Of a stretch of DNA of 64,000 nt, positions 36,029 through 46,852 are shown one piece after another. The notes under the pieces were generated by a model. That model did no database searches and was not told the DNA's origin. It saw only the letters and a list, made by a program, of their open reading frames with translations. The translations under genes and the position numbers were made by a program. The stretch is from an uncultured Prevotella sp. (GTDB lineage Bacteria > Bacteroidota > Bacteroidia > Bacteroidales > Bacteroidaceae), in NCBI RefSeq assembly GCF_946404925.1, contig NZ_CAMJFM010000002.1, forward strand, positions 62,001 through 126,000. Reading direction: 5' to 3'. The stretch's first letter is position 1. Every line of letters starts with the position of its first letter.

Positions 36029-36098
36029 TTTGAACAAATTGAAAAGGATTTGAACGAATCGGAAAACGAGGAGACTTTTTTGAACAACATCGAAAATT
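36029..36098 (+). promoter_or_regulatory. Three direct repeats upstream of the GH3-esterase operon
   Basis: TTTGAAC occurs at 36029, 36049 and 36079, each followed by a matching A-rich half (consensus TTTGAACnAnnnnnAAAA). Spacings of 20 and 30 bases keep all three on the same helix face. They lie 40-110 bases before the -7 box at 36138, a normal place for activator sites. Confidence 0.5.
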
Positions 36099-36137
36099 AA
36101 ACGAACACAGCAGAAAGGTGTTTTGCTGATGTATGTG

Positions 36138-36145
36138 TAATTTTG
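36138..36145 (+). promoter_or_regulatory. -7 box for the GH3-CE1-CE1 operon
   Basis: TAATTTTGC matches TAnnTTTG and lies 47 bases before the GH3 ATG at 36193. Confidence 0.6.
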
Positions 36146-36192
36146 CACCCAGAAACCAGAATTTGTAATAACTAAAAAATATAATTCTAACA

Positions 36193-38591
36193 ATGAAGAT
36201 TTCGTTTCATCAAATTAGTTTGGTTGTGATGGCTGTGGCTATGTCGTTCGGCTGCAGCCTTGGCGTGTCGGCCCAGCAACTTAGGGCAGATCGCTCGGCT
36301 TTGCCGCTTCTCTCTGAGAAGAATATCGACGAGGTGGTTAAGGCGATGACCCTCGAAGAGAAATGTCACATGGTGCTGGGACGCGGCATGCATTTCAACG
36401 ATGATGCCAAATTCCCAGGTACAGCTGGTAGTACTTTCTCAGTTAATCGTCTTGGTATTCCTGAGACCTATTGTGCTGACTCTCAGCAGGGTTTGCGTAT
36501 GAATGCTACACGTGCGTGGGATCATAATGATTATTATCCTACCGATTTCGTGGCTTCTATGACACTCGCTTCTACTTGGGATCGCGAGGCTGCATTCAAG
36601 GTTGGTCAGGGTATTGGTAATGAGGTTCGCGAGTTTGGTCTCGACTGGATTCTCTCACCAGCCATGAACCTGATTCGTAATCCGCTGTGTGGACGTAACC
36701 ACGAGTATTACTCAGAGGATCCTTACCTCTCGGGTACTATTGCTGCTGGTTATGTAAAAGGTGTGCAGAGCGAGGGTACAGCTGCTTGCCCCAAGCACTT
36801 TGTAGCCAACAACCAGGAGACAAACCGTAATAACAACATCTCGCAGGTATCTCAGCGTGCTCTGCGTGAGATTTATCTCAAAGCTTTCGAGATTATGGTA
36901 AAGGAGAGTGATCCTTGGACCATCATGACATCATATAACAAGCTGAATGGCCCTTATGCCGTTCAGAATCGTGAGTTGCTCACCACCATCGTTCGCGATG
37001 AGTGGGGCTGGAAGGGTATGTATGTTTCTGACTGGAATGCTGGCGATGATGCCGTTGCTGCTATGTTGGCTGGTAACGATATGCTGCAGCCTGGTCAGGA
37101 CAAGCAGTATAAGGCCATCTACGAGGCTGCCAAGAGCGGCAAGTTGCCAATGGAAGTGCTCGATGCTAACGTTAAGCGTATATTAGAATATGTGGTAAAG
37201 ACTCATAACTTCAAGGGTTATAAGTATAACAACGAGCCTGACCTGAAGGCTCATGCTCAGGTGGTACGCCAGGTAGGTGCCGATGGTATCGTGCTCCTGA
37301 AGAACAACGGCGTTCTGCCTCTTGAAAACTCAAACCTCAAATCTCAAACCTCAAAGCCACGTGTTGCTCTGTTTGGATGCACCTCTTACGATTGGATCTC
37401 TGGTGGTTCAGGCTTTGGCGGAACATCAGTTGGTCACTATACAGTATCTCTGATTGAGGGCATGCGTTCTGCAGGATACGAGGTTTACAAGCCATTAATC
37501 CGTACCTATACCCAGCACATCGCTGCTGAGGAGAAGCGTTTGTTCCCCAATGGTCGCCCCCCATTCTCATTGATGCCACCAGCACGTGCTGACGAGAAGC
37601 AGTTTACTGCCGATGAGCTCAATGCAGCTATCGAAGGTAGCGATGTGGCTATCATCTCTTTGGGTCGCAAGAGCGGTGAGGCTGCCGATCGTAGCGAGGC
37701 CGACTTCTATCTGAAGGAAGGAGAGAAGCAGCTGATCAAGGCTGTTAGCGAGGCATATCATGCTAAAGGCAAGCAGGTAGTCGTATTGCTCGACATCTGC
37801 AGTCCTATCGATGTGGCCTCATGGCAGAATCAGATCGATGCTTTGGTTTGCACCTGGCAGGGCGGTCAGGAGAGTGGCTTCAGCGTGGCTGATGTGCTCT
37901 CGGGCAAGGTTAACCCAAGCGGCAAACTGCCTATGACCTTCCAGAATAAGTATGGCGATGCATACGCTGATAAGAACTTCCCCAGCAATGTTGACGATAA
38001 GACACTTGGCGCTATGTTCATGTGGGGTTATAACAAGGATCAGGCCCCCAAGGAGCGCAAGCCACAGGCTAATATCGACTTTACTAACTACGAGGAGGAT
38101 ATCTATGTAGGTTATCGCTACTTCGACAGCTTTGGCAAGCCAGTTGCCTATCCATTCGGATTCGGTCTTAGCTATACCACCTTTGCTTACGAGAACCTGA
38201 AGGTTACTGAGGCTAATGGTGTGTTTACCGTTAAGGTTGATGTGAAGAATACTGGTAAGAAGGCAGGTCGTAATGTGGTTGAGCTCTTCGTTGCTGCACC
38301 AAACAGCAAGAAGCTGAACAAGCCCGAGAAGGAGCTCCGTAACTATGCCAAGACCAAGCTGTTGCAGCCCGGACAGACTGAGACTGTTACTATGATTGTA
38401 AAGACCGAGGATCTTGCATCGTTCAACGAGAAGGCATCTGCCTGGAAGACCGATGCTGGTCGTTACGACTTCCTGATCTGTTCATCGGCCAACGATGTTG
38501 AGGCTAAGGCTACTGCCAACGTTAAGGCTTGGACCAAGAAGGTGAACAACGTGATGAAACCCAATGTGAAACTCAATTTGCTTAAGCGATA

Positions 38592-38592
<1 letters not shown>
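36193..38592 (+). CDS. Glycoside hydrolase family 3 (beta-glucosidase/xylosidase-like)
   Basis: A secreted 799-residue retaining glycosidase. A signal peptide (MKISFHQISLVVMAVAMSFG...VSAQ) is followed by the TIM-barrel domain with AACPKHFVANNQETNRN and the nucleophile aspartate in GMYVSDWNAGDD (about residue 280). The alpha/beta sandwich domain follows (GADGIVLLKNNGVLPLE, then VALFG), and a fibronectin-III-like end (GYRYFDSFGKPVAYPFGFGLSYTTF). Between sandwich strands the segment NSNLKSQTSK is encoded by a four-unit heptad DNA repeat (37329-37356), an apparent in-frame insertion. It starts an operon with two CE1 esterases; the set suggests breakdown of substituted xylan or similar glycans. 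Confidence 0.93.
37329..37356 (+). repeat. Four-unit heptad repeat inside the GH3 gene
   Basis: Four tandem heptads CTCAAA[C/T/G] occupy 28 bases and encode part of NSNLKSQTSK, in a loop between two domains. Matching repeats occur in the RluA-like gene (55020) and purL (61780). Confidence 0.8.
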
Positions 38593-40951
<2,359 letters not shown>

Positions 40952-40987
40952 AAGAAGTTTTTATTGCTAATTGCTGTTTAAACCATA

Positions 40988-41024
40988 CGCCCGCCATTCT
41001 CAAATTGAAATGACGGGCGATTTT
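40988..41024 (+). terminator. Terminator of the GH3-CE1-CE1 operon
   Basis: A hairpin with cgcccg (40988-40993) and cgggcg (41014-41019) arms plus inner CATT/AATG pairing is followed by a short T-run (atttt). Confidence 0.75.
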
Positions 41025-41040
41025 CTGATTCATAATTAAT

Positions 41041-41081
41041 GGGGGCGTAGAATGTGATCATTTTCTCCGACCCCATGATTT
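41041..41081. repeat. 41-bp palindromic direct repeat, copy A
   Basis: It is identical at 40 of 41 positions to 44788-44828. The unit is a nearly complete palindrome centred on TGATCA with GGGG(T/G)CG and CGACCCC ends. The two copies lie in the same orientation 3,747 bases apart and bracket the regulator and its two lipoprotein genes. Confidence 0.9.
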
Positions 41082-41140
41082 TTTGATGCGACTTTTCATA
41101 AAAAAGTGGGACAATGGCATTATGTTTCCAAAACTTTTCG

Positions 41141-41148
41141 TATATTTG
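41141..41148 (+). promoter_or_regulatory. -7 box for the TPR-AraC regulator
   Basis: TATATTTGC matches TAnnTTTG and lies 28 bases before the GTG at 41177. A short upstream frame starts at the ATG at 41158. Confidence 0.6.
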
Positions 41149-41176
41149 CACCTGTTAATGAAAAAAAACGAAGAAA

Positions 41177-42910
41177 GTGCGTGAGACGATAGAAATAAAT
41201 ATCCCCCCCAGGCGTTCAGTTAACTCAACTGTCGAAGATTACATTATTAAATTGTATGTAATCTTTTTTATCTTACTCTTTACTGGTTGTTCTGGCAATG
41301 GCTCGAACGGCACCCCTCAGATAGCAGATACTGAGATAACCTTGGAGCAGTATCAGGCGGAAAGAGACGATGAGAGAATACTGGCTCTGGCCGACAGTCT
41401 TGAATCCTGTGGAACCATGACTGATGTACAGGCCAATTACTGGCGTGGAGAGTCCAACCTGATAAAGGGAGACTACCCGGAGGCTCTGCACTATTTCCAG
41501 ACGGCACTCAACGGCGACACGCAGCGCCGTGAAAACCATCACGCCTACTACATGGCTGCAAGTGCCGTCTCAGATATGCTGTTGAATTGGAGGCATGATG
41601 CGCAAGGGGCTCTTGAGACGGCCATGCCTGCTGTTAAAGCGATAGAAGCGCGTGGTCACACAGGCGAGCCCGACTATAGTAGCATGCTCTACACCATCGG
41701 TCTTTGTCAGATAAATCTAAATATGTACGACGAGGGCAGAAAGACCCTTACCCGTGCTATGGACATCTTCGATCGCGTGGCAGAGAAAGACACCATCGGC
41801 ACTGAAGCCTACAACCGCATCGTGATGCTCATCAATATCGTCATTCCCTATTTGGGTAAGTCGCACTTTGAGGAGGCCGACTATTGGCTGAATCGCAGCA
41901 AGAAGGCCTTGGAGCAGTATGCTGCCCTGCCGATAGCCAATCCACAGCGAGTTGACCGTAGCCGTGGGCGCATACTGATCTATTCTGCTGAAATCAATGA
42001 GCGTTTGGGCCATTCGCGGGAAGCCGCCAAAGCCTATGAGGAAGCCATGAAGACCGACTTTGGAAAATCTACCGATGGACGTATCGACGCCACAGGCTAT
42101 CTGCAGGCTGCAGGGCGATGGGACGAGGCTGCCGATATCTTCCAGCCACTCGACTCCATCATGCATGCCTGGCACATACGGCCTAAACTCGGAACCTTAG
42201 CAGGATTGATGCTGGCCAAATACCGCTCCAATGTTGGAGCAGGGCGACGCGACTCGGCAGCAGCCGTCAGTGCACAGATATGCAACGCCCTTGACTCGGC
42301 CGTAGTCTGGGAACGTGAGAGTAAAGCCGCCGAACTGGCCACCATCTATCAGCTTAAGGAAGAACAGTTGGCTCGCCAACAGGCTGAGGCCGACGCATAC
42401 ATCTTCCGTATCGTCACCATCGCCGTAGTCATCGCCTTAATAGCCGTTCTGACATTCGCCGTCTATTTCTTCTATCAGCGCCGATTGACGTTAGAGAAGA
42501 ACAAGGCACTGGTCTTGCTCATCGATAACAATATGAATCAGAAGAACAGTACCGAGGCTACAGAAACAAAGAAGACTACCGATCCGTCGCTGTTCGAACG
42601 CTTCACCGCGCTCGTTCACGAGCAGCAGCTCTTCCGTGATGTCAATATCGACCGCGATGCCGTATGCCAGCAACTCGACATCGAGCGTCACACGCTGAAC
42701 CAACTACTTAACGACTATGCCGGCGGACTCTCGTTGCCGGCCTATCTCAACAACGTACGACTGGATGCTGCTTACGATATGTTGCACAACCAGGCCGATA
42801 AAAGCATCGCCGACATCGCCAATGCCGTTGGCTTTACCCCTCAGAACCTGCGTCTGCAGTTTAAGAAACGTTATGGATTAACCCCCTCAGAATATCGACA
42901 ATGTATATAG
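41177..42910 (+). CDS. Membrane TPR-AraC transcriptional regulator
   Basis: A 577-residue one-protein sensor-regulator. A lipoprotein-like signal (VIFFILLFTGCSG) precedes about 330 residues of TPR-like helices (YWRGESNLIKGDYPEALHYF, SMLYTIGLCQINLNMYDEGR). A single transmembrane helix (IVTIAVVIALIAVLTFAVYFF, about 410-430) leads to a cytoplasmic AraC-type double helix-turn-helix (YLNNVRLDAAYDML...DIANAVGFTPQNLRLQFKKR). The annotated start is a GTG. An ATG at 41158 would be in frame if one A were lost from the run of eight at 41161. The downstream lipoprotein genes and a 21-base-spaced direct repeat (42917-42951) are likely targets. Confidence 0.85.
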   Translation: MRETIEINIPPRRSVNSTVEDYIIKLYVIFFILLFTGCSGNGSNGTPQIADTEITLEQYQAERDDERILALADSLESCGTMTDVQANYWRGESNLIKGDYPEALHYFQTALNGDTQRRENHHAYYMAASAVSDMLLNWRHDAQGALETAMPAVKAIEARGHTGEPDYSSMLYTIGLCQINLNMYDEGRKTLTRAMDIFDRVAEKDTIGTEAYNRIVMLINIVIPYLGKSHFEEADYWLNRSKKALEQYAALPIANPQRVDRSRGRILIYSAEINERLGHSREAAKAYEEAMKTDFGKSTDGRIDATGYLQAAGRWDEAADIFQPLDSIMHAWHIRPKLGTLAGLMLAKYRSNVGAGRRDSAAAVSAQICNALDSAVVWERESKAAELATIYQLKEEQLARQQAEADAYIFRIVTIAVVIALIAVLTFAVYFFYQRRLTLEKNKALVLLIDNNMNQKNSTEATETKKTTDPSLFERFTALVHEQQLFRDVNIDRDAVCQQLDIERHTLNQLLNDYAGGLSLPAYLNNVRLDAAYDMLHNQADKSIADIANAVGFTPQNLRLQFKKRYGLTPSEYRQCI

Positions 42911-42916
42911 AATCAT

Positions 42917-42951
42917 GCATACATTCGGGCAAAAGAGGCATACATTCGGGC
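42917..42951 (+). promoter_or_regulatory. Direct repeat, probable AraC-type operator
   Basis: The 14-base sequence GCATACATTCGGGC occurs twice, at 42917 and 42938, exactly 21 bases apart. That is the classic geometry of AraC-family half-sites. It lies between the regulator stop and the promoter box at 43003, with a further gggcgttcgccc palindrome overlapping the second copy. Confidence 0.65.
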
Positions 42952-43002
42952 GTTCGCCCAAATCTACGCATCAAGTTTCTTGCAGTTACGGAAAACCTAT
43001 AT

Positions 43003-43010
43003 TAATTTTG
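43003..43010 (+). promoter_or_regulatory. -7 box for the lipoprotein pair
   Basis: TAATTTTGC matches TAnnTTTG, 33-40 bases before the possible starts at 43044/43050. Confidence 0.55.
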
Positions 43011-43049
43011 CAACCGAAATCAGAATTACAAACCAATTAAAAAATGATT

Positions 43050-44000
43050 ATGAGAACCAAAAACTTATTCCAGATGGCAACCCTCATGTTGGGCATGACC
43101 ATTTCGAGTGTGATGATTGCCTCATGTACAGTTGAGGATAATCCTGTAGATGAACCACAGTTCGATGAAGAGGTTCTGCGCTACGTAGAAGGTATTCCTC
43201 AGACAGCCTCGAACCAACTGATGGAATTTCAGAACCACATTGTTGAGATTGATTCGCTTGGAAACTTTGTGCGTCGTCTGAATGGAGTGCCACTCAATCG
43301 CGAAGACACTACCGTATTAAGCATCGGTGTACAGGATCTGGCTGAGGCACGTTCCTTCTTTAACGAGTGGCTGCCTGACAATCCTGAGATAACAGAAACA
43401 GCTCCTAATGTGGTAACATTCTACCCAAAGGATGAAAATGGAGCAGCCCAGGGAGAAATATATTTCACACCATCCAGTTCAGAAGAGATGGTAGCCGAAA
43501 TGACATATTCAAGCACAACAGACCTGCGCCATTTCACTTCCATACAATTCATCCCCGAAAGCTTATGGCCACCGATGGGGAGTGACGACGGCATGGATTT
43601 CAAATTGTGGCAAGTATATAAGATGAAAGGCCCGGACGGTAAAGAGGGAGATTATCAATGTATCCGCGAGAGAAGTTTTGGAAAACTCGGCTTGCTTGCA
43701 CTGGTTAAGGATAAAAGAAATCCAACAAAGCATCGTGACAATTTAACTGCCAGTGAATCTGTCGCCAAGGAAGCGTACAAAGTTTTAAAGGACAACTGGG
43801 GGAAATGGAAATACAGTGATTTCGGAGAACGTGTTTGGATTAACAAAAGCTATTTACCTGTTTACCATTTAGACAACTCATATACCATTAACTTGAAAAA
43901 GGGCGATGTTACATATTGGGAATGGTATTTTTCGATTGTCTATTATTTCTTTCATCCCAACAAAAACAGTTTTGGAAAACTGTACATTATTGAATTCTAA
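43050..44000 (+). CDS. Lipoprotein with conserved 'TVEDNP' start, unknown function
   Basis: About 316 residues. Starting at MRTKNLFQMATLMLGMTISS (an ATG two codons earlier, 43044, is also possible), the signal ends at a lipobox (VMIASC) followed by TVEDNPVDEP, a Prevotella-typical motif. The rest is a mixed alpha/beta protein I do not recognise, with EEVLRYVEGIPQTASNQLM near the start and a hydrophobic, aromatic end (YWEWYFSIVYYFFHPNKNSF). The first ~30 codons are nearly identical in DNA to the next gene, after which similarity stops. It is probably controlled by the adjacent AraC-type regulator. Confidence 0.75.
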   Translation: MRTKNLFQMATLMLGMTISSVMIASCTVEDNPVDEPQFDEEVLRYVEGIPQTASNQLMEFQNHIVEIDSLGNFVRRLNGVPLNREDTTVLSIGVQDLAEARSFFNEWLPDNPEITETAPNVVTFYPKDENGAAQGEIYFTPSSSEEMVAEMTYSSTTDLRHFTSIQFIPESLWPPMGSDDGMDFKLWQVYKMKGPDGKEGDYQCIRERSFGKLGLLALVKDKRNPTKHRDNLTASESVAKEAYKVLKDNWGKWKYSDFGERVWINKSYLPVYHLDNSYTINLKKGDVTYWEWYFSIVYYFFHPNKNSFGKLYIIEF

Positions 44001-44043
44001 AAAGAAGCATATTACGATTAACAATTAATAAAACCAATATAAT

Positions 44044-44751
44044 ATGAAAGCGAACAATATTTTTAAGATGGCAGCCCTCATGTTGGGCATGACCATTTCA
44101 AGTGTGATGTTTACCTCGTGTACAGTTGAGGACAACCCAGTTGGCGACGTGCCAGGCGACGTGCCCAACGTGGGAGGAGCGACGGTGAAGGCCCTCAGCG
44201 AACTGACTAAAGCGGACGTGGGCTGGGTGATTGCCACCGACGGCAAGGCTTATCTGAATCCTGCTGCCGCCACAGCCGCGGGCACGGAAGCCGTGGCTAT
44301 GTTTGGCTGTATTACTGAAAGTGTGGATGGTAGTCATTGGGGTTATGCCATTCAAATCACCGACGGCCCCAACATGGAAGTCAGTTGGGAGGAAGCCAAG
44401 GAATATATCAAAAGCCTTCCTAAAGTTGAAGGTGCAAACTGGTATCTGCCGGATGTGGCTGACTGGGAAGCGATTTTCAAGGGCTGTGCCGTAACGGGAG
44501 ACGCCACAGAACGCACAGGCAATAGTATGAAACCCATCAATGGCTTCAGGGACAAGATGCTCGCCGCCTGCCCGGGATGGGGGAATTACTGGTATTGGAC
44601 AAGTGCGGTAGAAGGCTCTTCAAACGCATGGATTGTGAGCATTACCCTCAAGACCCTCCACGAGGGGGAGAATGCGAGCGCCTCGTTTGCTAATGAGCCA
44701 CAGTCCTACCCGTATTCCGTCCGTGGTCTCCTGATATTTAGTAAGAATTAA
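44044..44751 (+). CDS. Lipoprotein with conserved 'TVEDNP' start and a FGly/DUF1566-like fold
   Basis: A 235-residue lipoprotein. The signal (MKANNIFKMAALMLGMTISSVMFTSC) and TVEDNPVGD match the preceding gene closely. The mature part reads like a C-type-lectin/formylglycine-type domain: VGWVIATDGKAYLNPAAA, SWEEAKEYIKSLPKVEGANWYLPDVADWEAI, NYWYWTSAVEGSSNAWIVSI and SVRGLLIFSK. Such domains bind ligands in major paralogous surface proteins. A GDVPGDVPNV spacer follows the lipobox. No promoter box was seen in the 43-base gap, so it is probably read with the gene upstream. Confidence 0.75.
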   Translation: MKANNIFKMAALMLGMTISSVMFTSCTVEDNPVGDVPGDVPNVGGATVKALSELTKADVGWVIATDGKAYLNPAAATAAGTEAVAMFGCITESVDGSHWGYAIQITDGPNMEVSWEEAKEYIKSLPKVEGANWYLPDVADWEAIFKGCAVTGDATERTGNSMKPINGFRDKMLAACPGWGNYWYWTSAVEGSSNAWIVSITLKTLHEGENASASFANEPQSYPYSVRGLLIFSKN

Positions 44752-44787
44752 GTGTAATACACACGGGGTCAGGCACGCTGGACTTAT

Positions 44788-44828
44788 GGGGTCGTAGAAT
44801 GTGATCATTTTCTCCGACCCCATGATTT
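44788..44828. repeat. 41-bp palindromic direct repeat, copy B
   Basis: Same unit and orientation as 41041-41081 with one change (T for G at the fifth base). It forms a better palindrome than copy A (ATGGGGTCG with CGACCCCAT). It lies between the second lipoprotein gene and the convergent DUF6078 gene. Confidence 0.9.
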
Positions 44829-44846
44829 GTACACAGCGAAGCTGAA

Positions 44847-45281
44847 CTAATCAAAATCCCAAACCTTTACATAATGATCAAACTTAACATCGGTACTTCC
44901 AAACTTAGCCAGCACCTCTATAATCTCTTTCTGCCGCTTAGGCGAGACCATAATCCATCCATGATGTGCACGATAGTACTGCCCATTACCGCTACCAAAC
45001 AGAGCGCTGACGCTACGACGAGCCTCAGCCCGCAGGTAGGTGGGCAGGTTACGATATAGCTGCGAAAAGCCCCACGCTTTCTTCACCAGCTTCTTCTCGC
45101 TATAGCAGCGGCACTCGCCTCCCCGCCAAGCCGTAGGATAAACTGCAGAGCCTTTGTCTCGCTCTTCAGCCACCAGCTGGGCCTGATAATGCATACATTT
45201 CTCTTTTTTATCACATTCGCTGTTGAAACACAGCGCATATCCACCTGGGATATCTTTTGCTTTCAGTTTTATATCTTCCAT
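44847..45281 (-). CDS. DUF6078 family protein
   Basis: A 144-residue cytoplasmic protein of a Bacteroidales family of unknown function. It starts MEDIKLKAKDIPGGYALCFN. A cysteine-rich N-terminal region (CFNSECDKKEKCMHY, residues 18-32) and a second set (GGECRCYSEK, about 74-83) may form a zinc-binding module. The HHGWIMVSPKRQKEIIEVLAKFG segment precedes the C-terminus. The gene follows the VirE-like gene with an iteron array filling the 144-base gap. That pairing suggests a shared function, but none is known. Confidence 0.75.
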   Translation of the reverse strand: MEDIKLKAKDIPGGYALCFNSECDKKEKCMHYQAQLVAEERDKGSAVYPTAWRGGECRCYSEKKLVKKAWGFSQLYRNLPTYLRAEARRSVSALFGSGNGQYYRAHHGWIMVSPKRQKEIIEVLAKFGSTDVKFDHYVKVWDFD

Positions 45282-45307
45282 TTTTTCTGTTTTTTAAAAG
45301 TTTTCAT

Positions 45308-45418
45308 TAAAAATCTCTCAATCTCTCATCAAATTTCTCGAAACGCCCGTGTACAAAGGGTTTGAGAGGGGTGAGAGATTTCCGGGATCTCTCCCTAATC
45401 TCTCAATAATCTCTCATT
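45308..45418. repeat. Iteron array, left copy, inverted relative to the right copy
   Basis: The unit aatctctca repeats at 45312, 45320 and 45332. Units gatctctcc, aatctctca and aatctctca lie at 45386, 45397 and 45408, exactly 11 bases apart. A core from about 45337 to 45370 reads ctcgaaacgcccgtgtac then aaagggtttgagagg. The reverse complement aligns over about 108 bases with 46853-46965 with identical spacing. It abuts the VirE-like stop codon. Confidence 0.9.
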
Positions 45419-45425
45419 TTTTCCC

Positions 45426-46694
45426 TCATGCCACCTTAACTGGAACCACATCATAATAAGATATGTGAGCCTTCTCCTTGAACTTAAAGCCCAGCGCTTT
45501 TACAGTCTTGCCCAGTCGCACCTTGTTGCCAACGGTATTGGGCAGCGAAGGATAACTCTTGCGCATCATCTCTATCATCTGGTCGCAATTCATCGTCTTT
45601 GCCACCTCGCCCTCTTCAGGCTGACGGAAACATGCCACAAACATCTCGCCAAGGTCCTTCTGCTCCATAAACTCCTGATTGAGCTGCTGGATTCGGGCCA
45701 CCTCGTCGTTCGAGAACCAATAGGGAGCCTTCAGCTCCTGCAGTTCGTAAACCACCTGAGCATAAAGCTGTCCATAGTCGATGTCGCCCTCGTTGTTAAC
45801 GAGCAGTCCGTCGGGTATCTGAATACAGATGTATCGACGACTACCTGTAGGATCAGTCAGCGGGTGAGGATTGTTGGTGGTTGCCACAAACGATGCATAT
45901 CGAGGGCGATCCTCCTGGGTGCGACCAAAGATAGGTCGACCGTTCACCTTACTTACTGATAGCGTCTGCTTCAGTTTGGCGTGCTGTGAGGCGCTGATGG
46001 CTTCGAGCTCATCGAGATTCACGATGAGATTGTTGGTAAGCGCCATCTCCTTGTCGAACTTGTTGCCAAGGTTCAGATGGTCCAGATAATACTCACGAAG
46101 CTCCAGAGGCAGCAGTCGACGCACAAAGGTGGTCTTTCCGCAACCCTGATGACCTATAAAGGTAGGCACACACTCGTTTCCGTGCAGCATATCCATCTGC
46201 TTCCAATGAGCCACAGAAGAACGCAGCCAGATAGTGAGATAATTCAGCTGCTCAGAGCTGATACCAGGAATACGGCTGAAAACCTTTGCTATGTGGTTCT
46301 GGCCGTCCCATTTGGGCAGATTGTCAAGGAAAGCCTGCACAGGATTGTATTCAGGCACCTCCTCAGATTCCACATACTCCGTGATTTCTGTTTTAGGACT
46401 ACCTTTCTCCAGAATCTGCTCGCGCTTGGCGCGAATCACGATACTGTTCAGAGCCGCCTTTGTCAGAGGACGGAATACCAGATTCGATTCATCAGAATCG
46501 TTCGAGAGACTGCTGGATTCAACAGCAGTATTGCCATCGGCAGAAACACTTGCCTTAGGCAGTTCAGCAAATTCTACCTTTCCGTTCAGGGTGTTTCGAC
46601 GGAAGCGGTAATTCTCCATGAGGAACAGCTCGATTGCGAGCGTTACCTCCTGTGAGGCACAGCATGCCCCACGCATAATCTCCTTATTTTCCAT
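45426..46694 (-). CDS. VirE-like P-loop ATPase (VirE/DUF3874), phage or plasmid replication type
   Basis: A 422-residue protein. An N-terminal region (MENYRFRRNTLNGKVEFAEL) is followed by the VirE/D5-type helicase core. Visible are LPKWDGQNHIAKVFSRIPG, WLRSSVAHWKQMDMLHGNEC, Walker A GHQGCGKTTF (181-190), Walker B NLIVNLDELEA (222-232) and the sensor region VATTNNPHPLTDPTGSRRY. A C-terminal DUF3874-like winged domain follows (VGNKVRLGKTVKALGFKFKEK). Relatives drive replication of phages, satellites and integrative elements. Here no integrase or primase is nearby. Facing iteron arrays flank the gene on both sides, so it may be a domesticated or minimal replication module. Confidence 0.85.
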   Translation of the reverse strand: MENKEIMRGACCASQEVTLAIELFLMENYRFRRNTLNGKVEFAELPKASVSADGNTAVESSSLSNDSDESNLVFRPLTKAALNSIVIRAKREQILEKGSPKTEITEYVESEEVPEYNPVQAFLDNLPKWDGQNHIAKVFSRIPGISSEQLNYLTIWLRSSVAHWKQMDMLHGNECVPTFIGHQGCGKTTFVRRLLPLELREYYLDHLNLGNKFDKEMALTNNLIVNLDELEAISASQHAKLKQTLSVSKVNGRPIFGRTQEDRPRYASFVATTNNPHPLTDPTGSRRYICIQIPDGLLVNNEGDIDYGQLYAQVVYELQELKAPYWFSNDEVARIQQLNQEFMEQKDLGEMFVACFRQPEEGEVAKTMNCDQMIEMMRKSYPSLPNTVGNKVRLGKTVKALGFKFKEKAHISYYDVVPVKVA

Positions 46695-46745
46695 ACTTTT
46701 TTAGTCTTCAATTGGCGCGCTTTTCATAGCGTGCGTTTTCGAGTG

Positions 46746-46753
46746 CAAAGATA
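46746..46753 (-). promoter_or_regulatory. -7 box for the VirE-like gene
   Basis: Reverse-strand TATCTTTGC matches TAnnTTTG, 52 bases before the ATG at 46694. The right iteron array starts about 100 bases further upstream. Confidence 0.6.
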
Positions 46754-46852
46754 CAAAAAAAATATCCGGTTTGCAAATTTTTCGGCCATTATTTTGCGTT
46801 TTTTCTTCAAATGTTAAAATTTGGCTTTAGGCATGATATTTTGGAGGGATAA

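Noticed and set aside
41041..44828. Integron attC sites
   Set aside because: The repeats are long palindromes, but there is no integrase and no attC-type core site was found, and they enclose three genes rather than one cassette.
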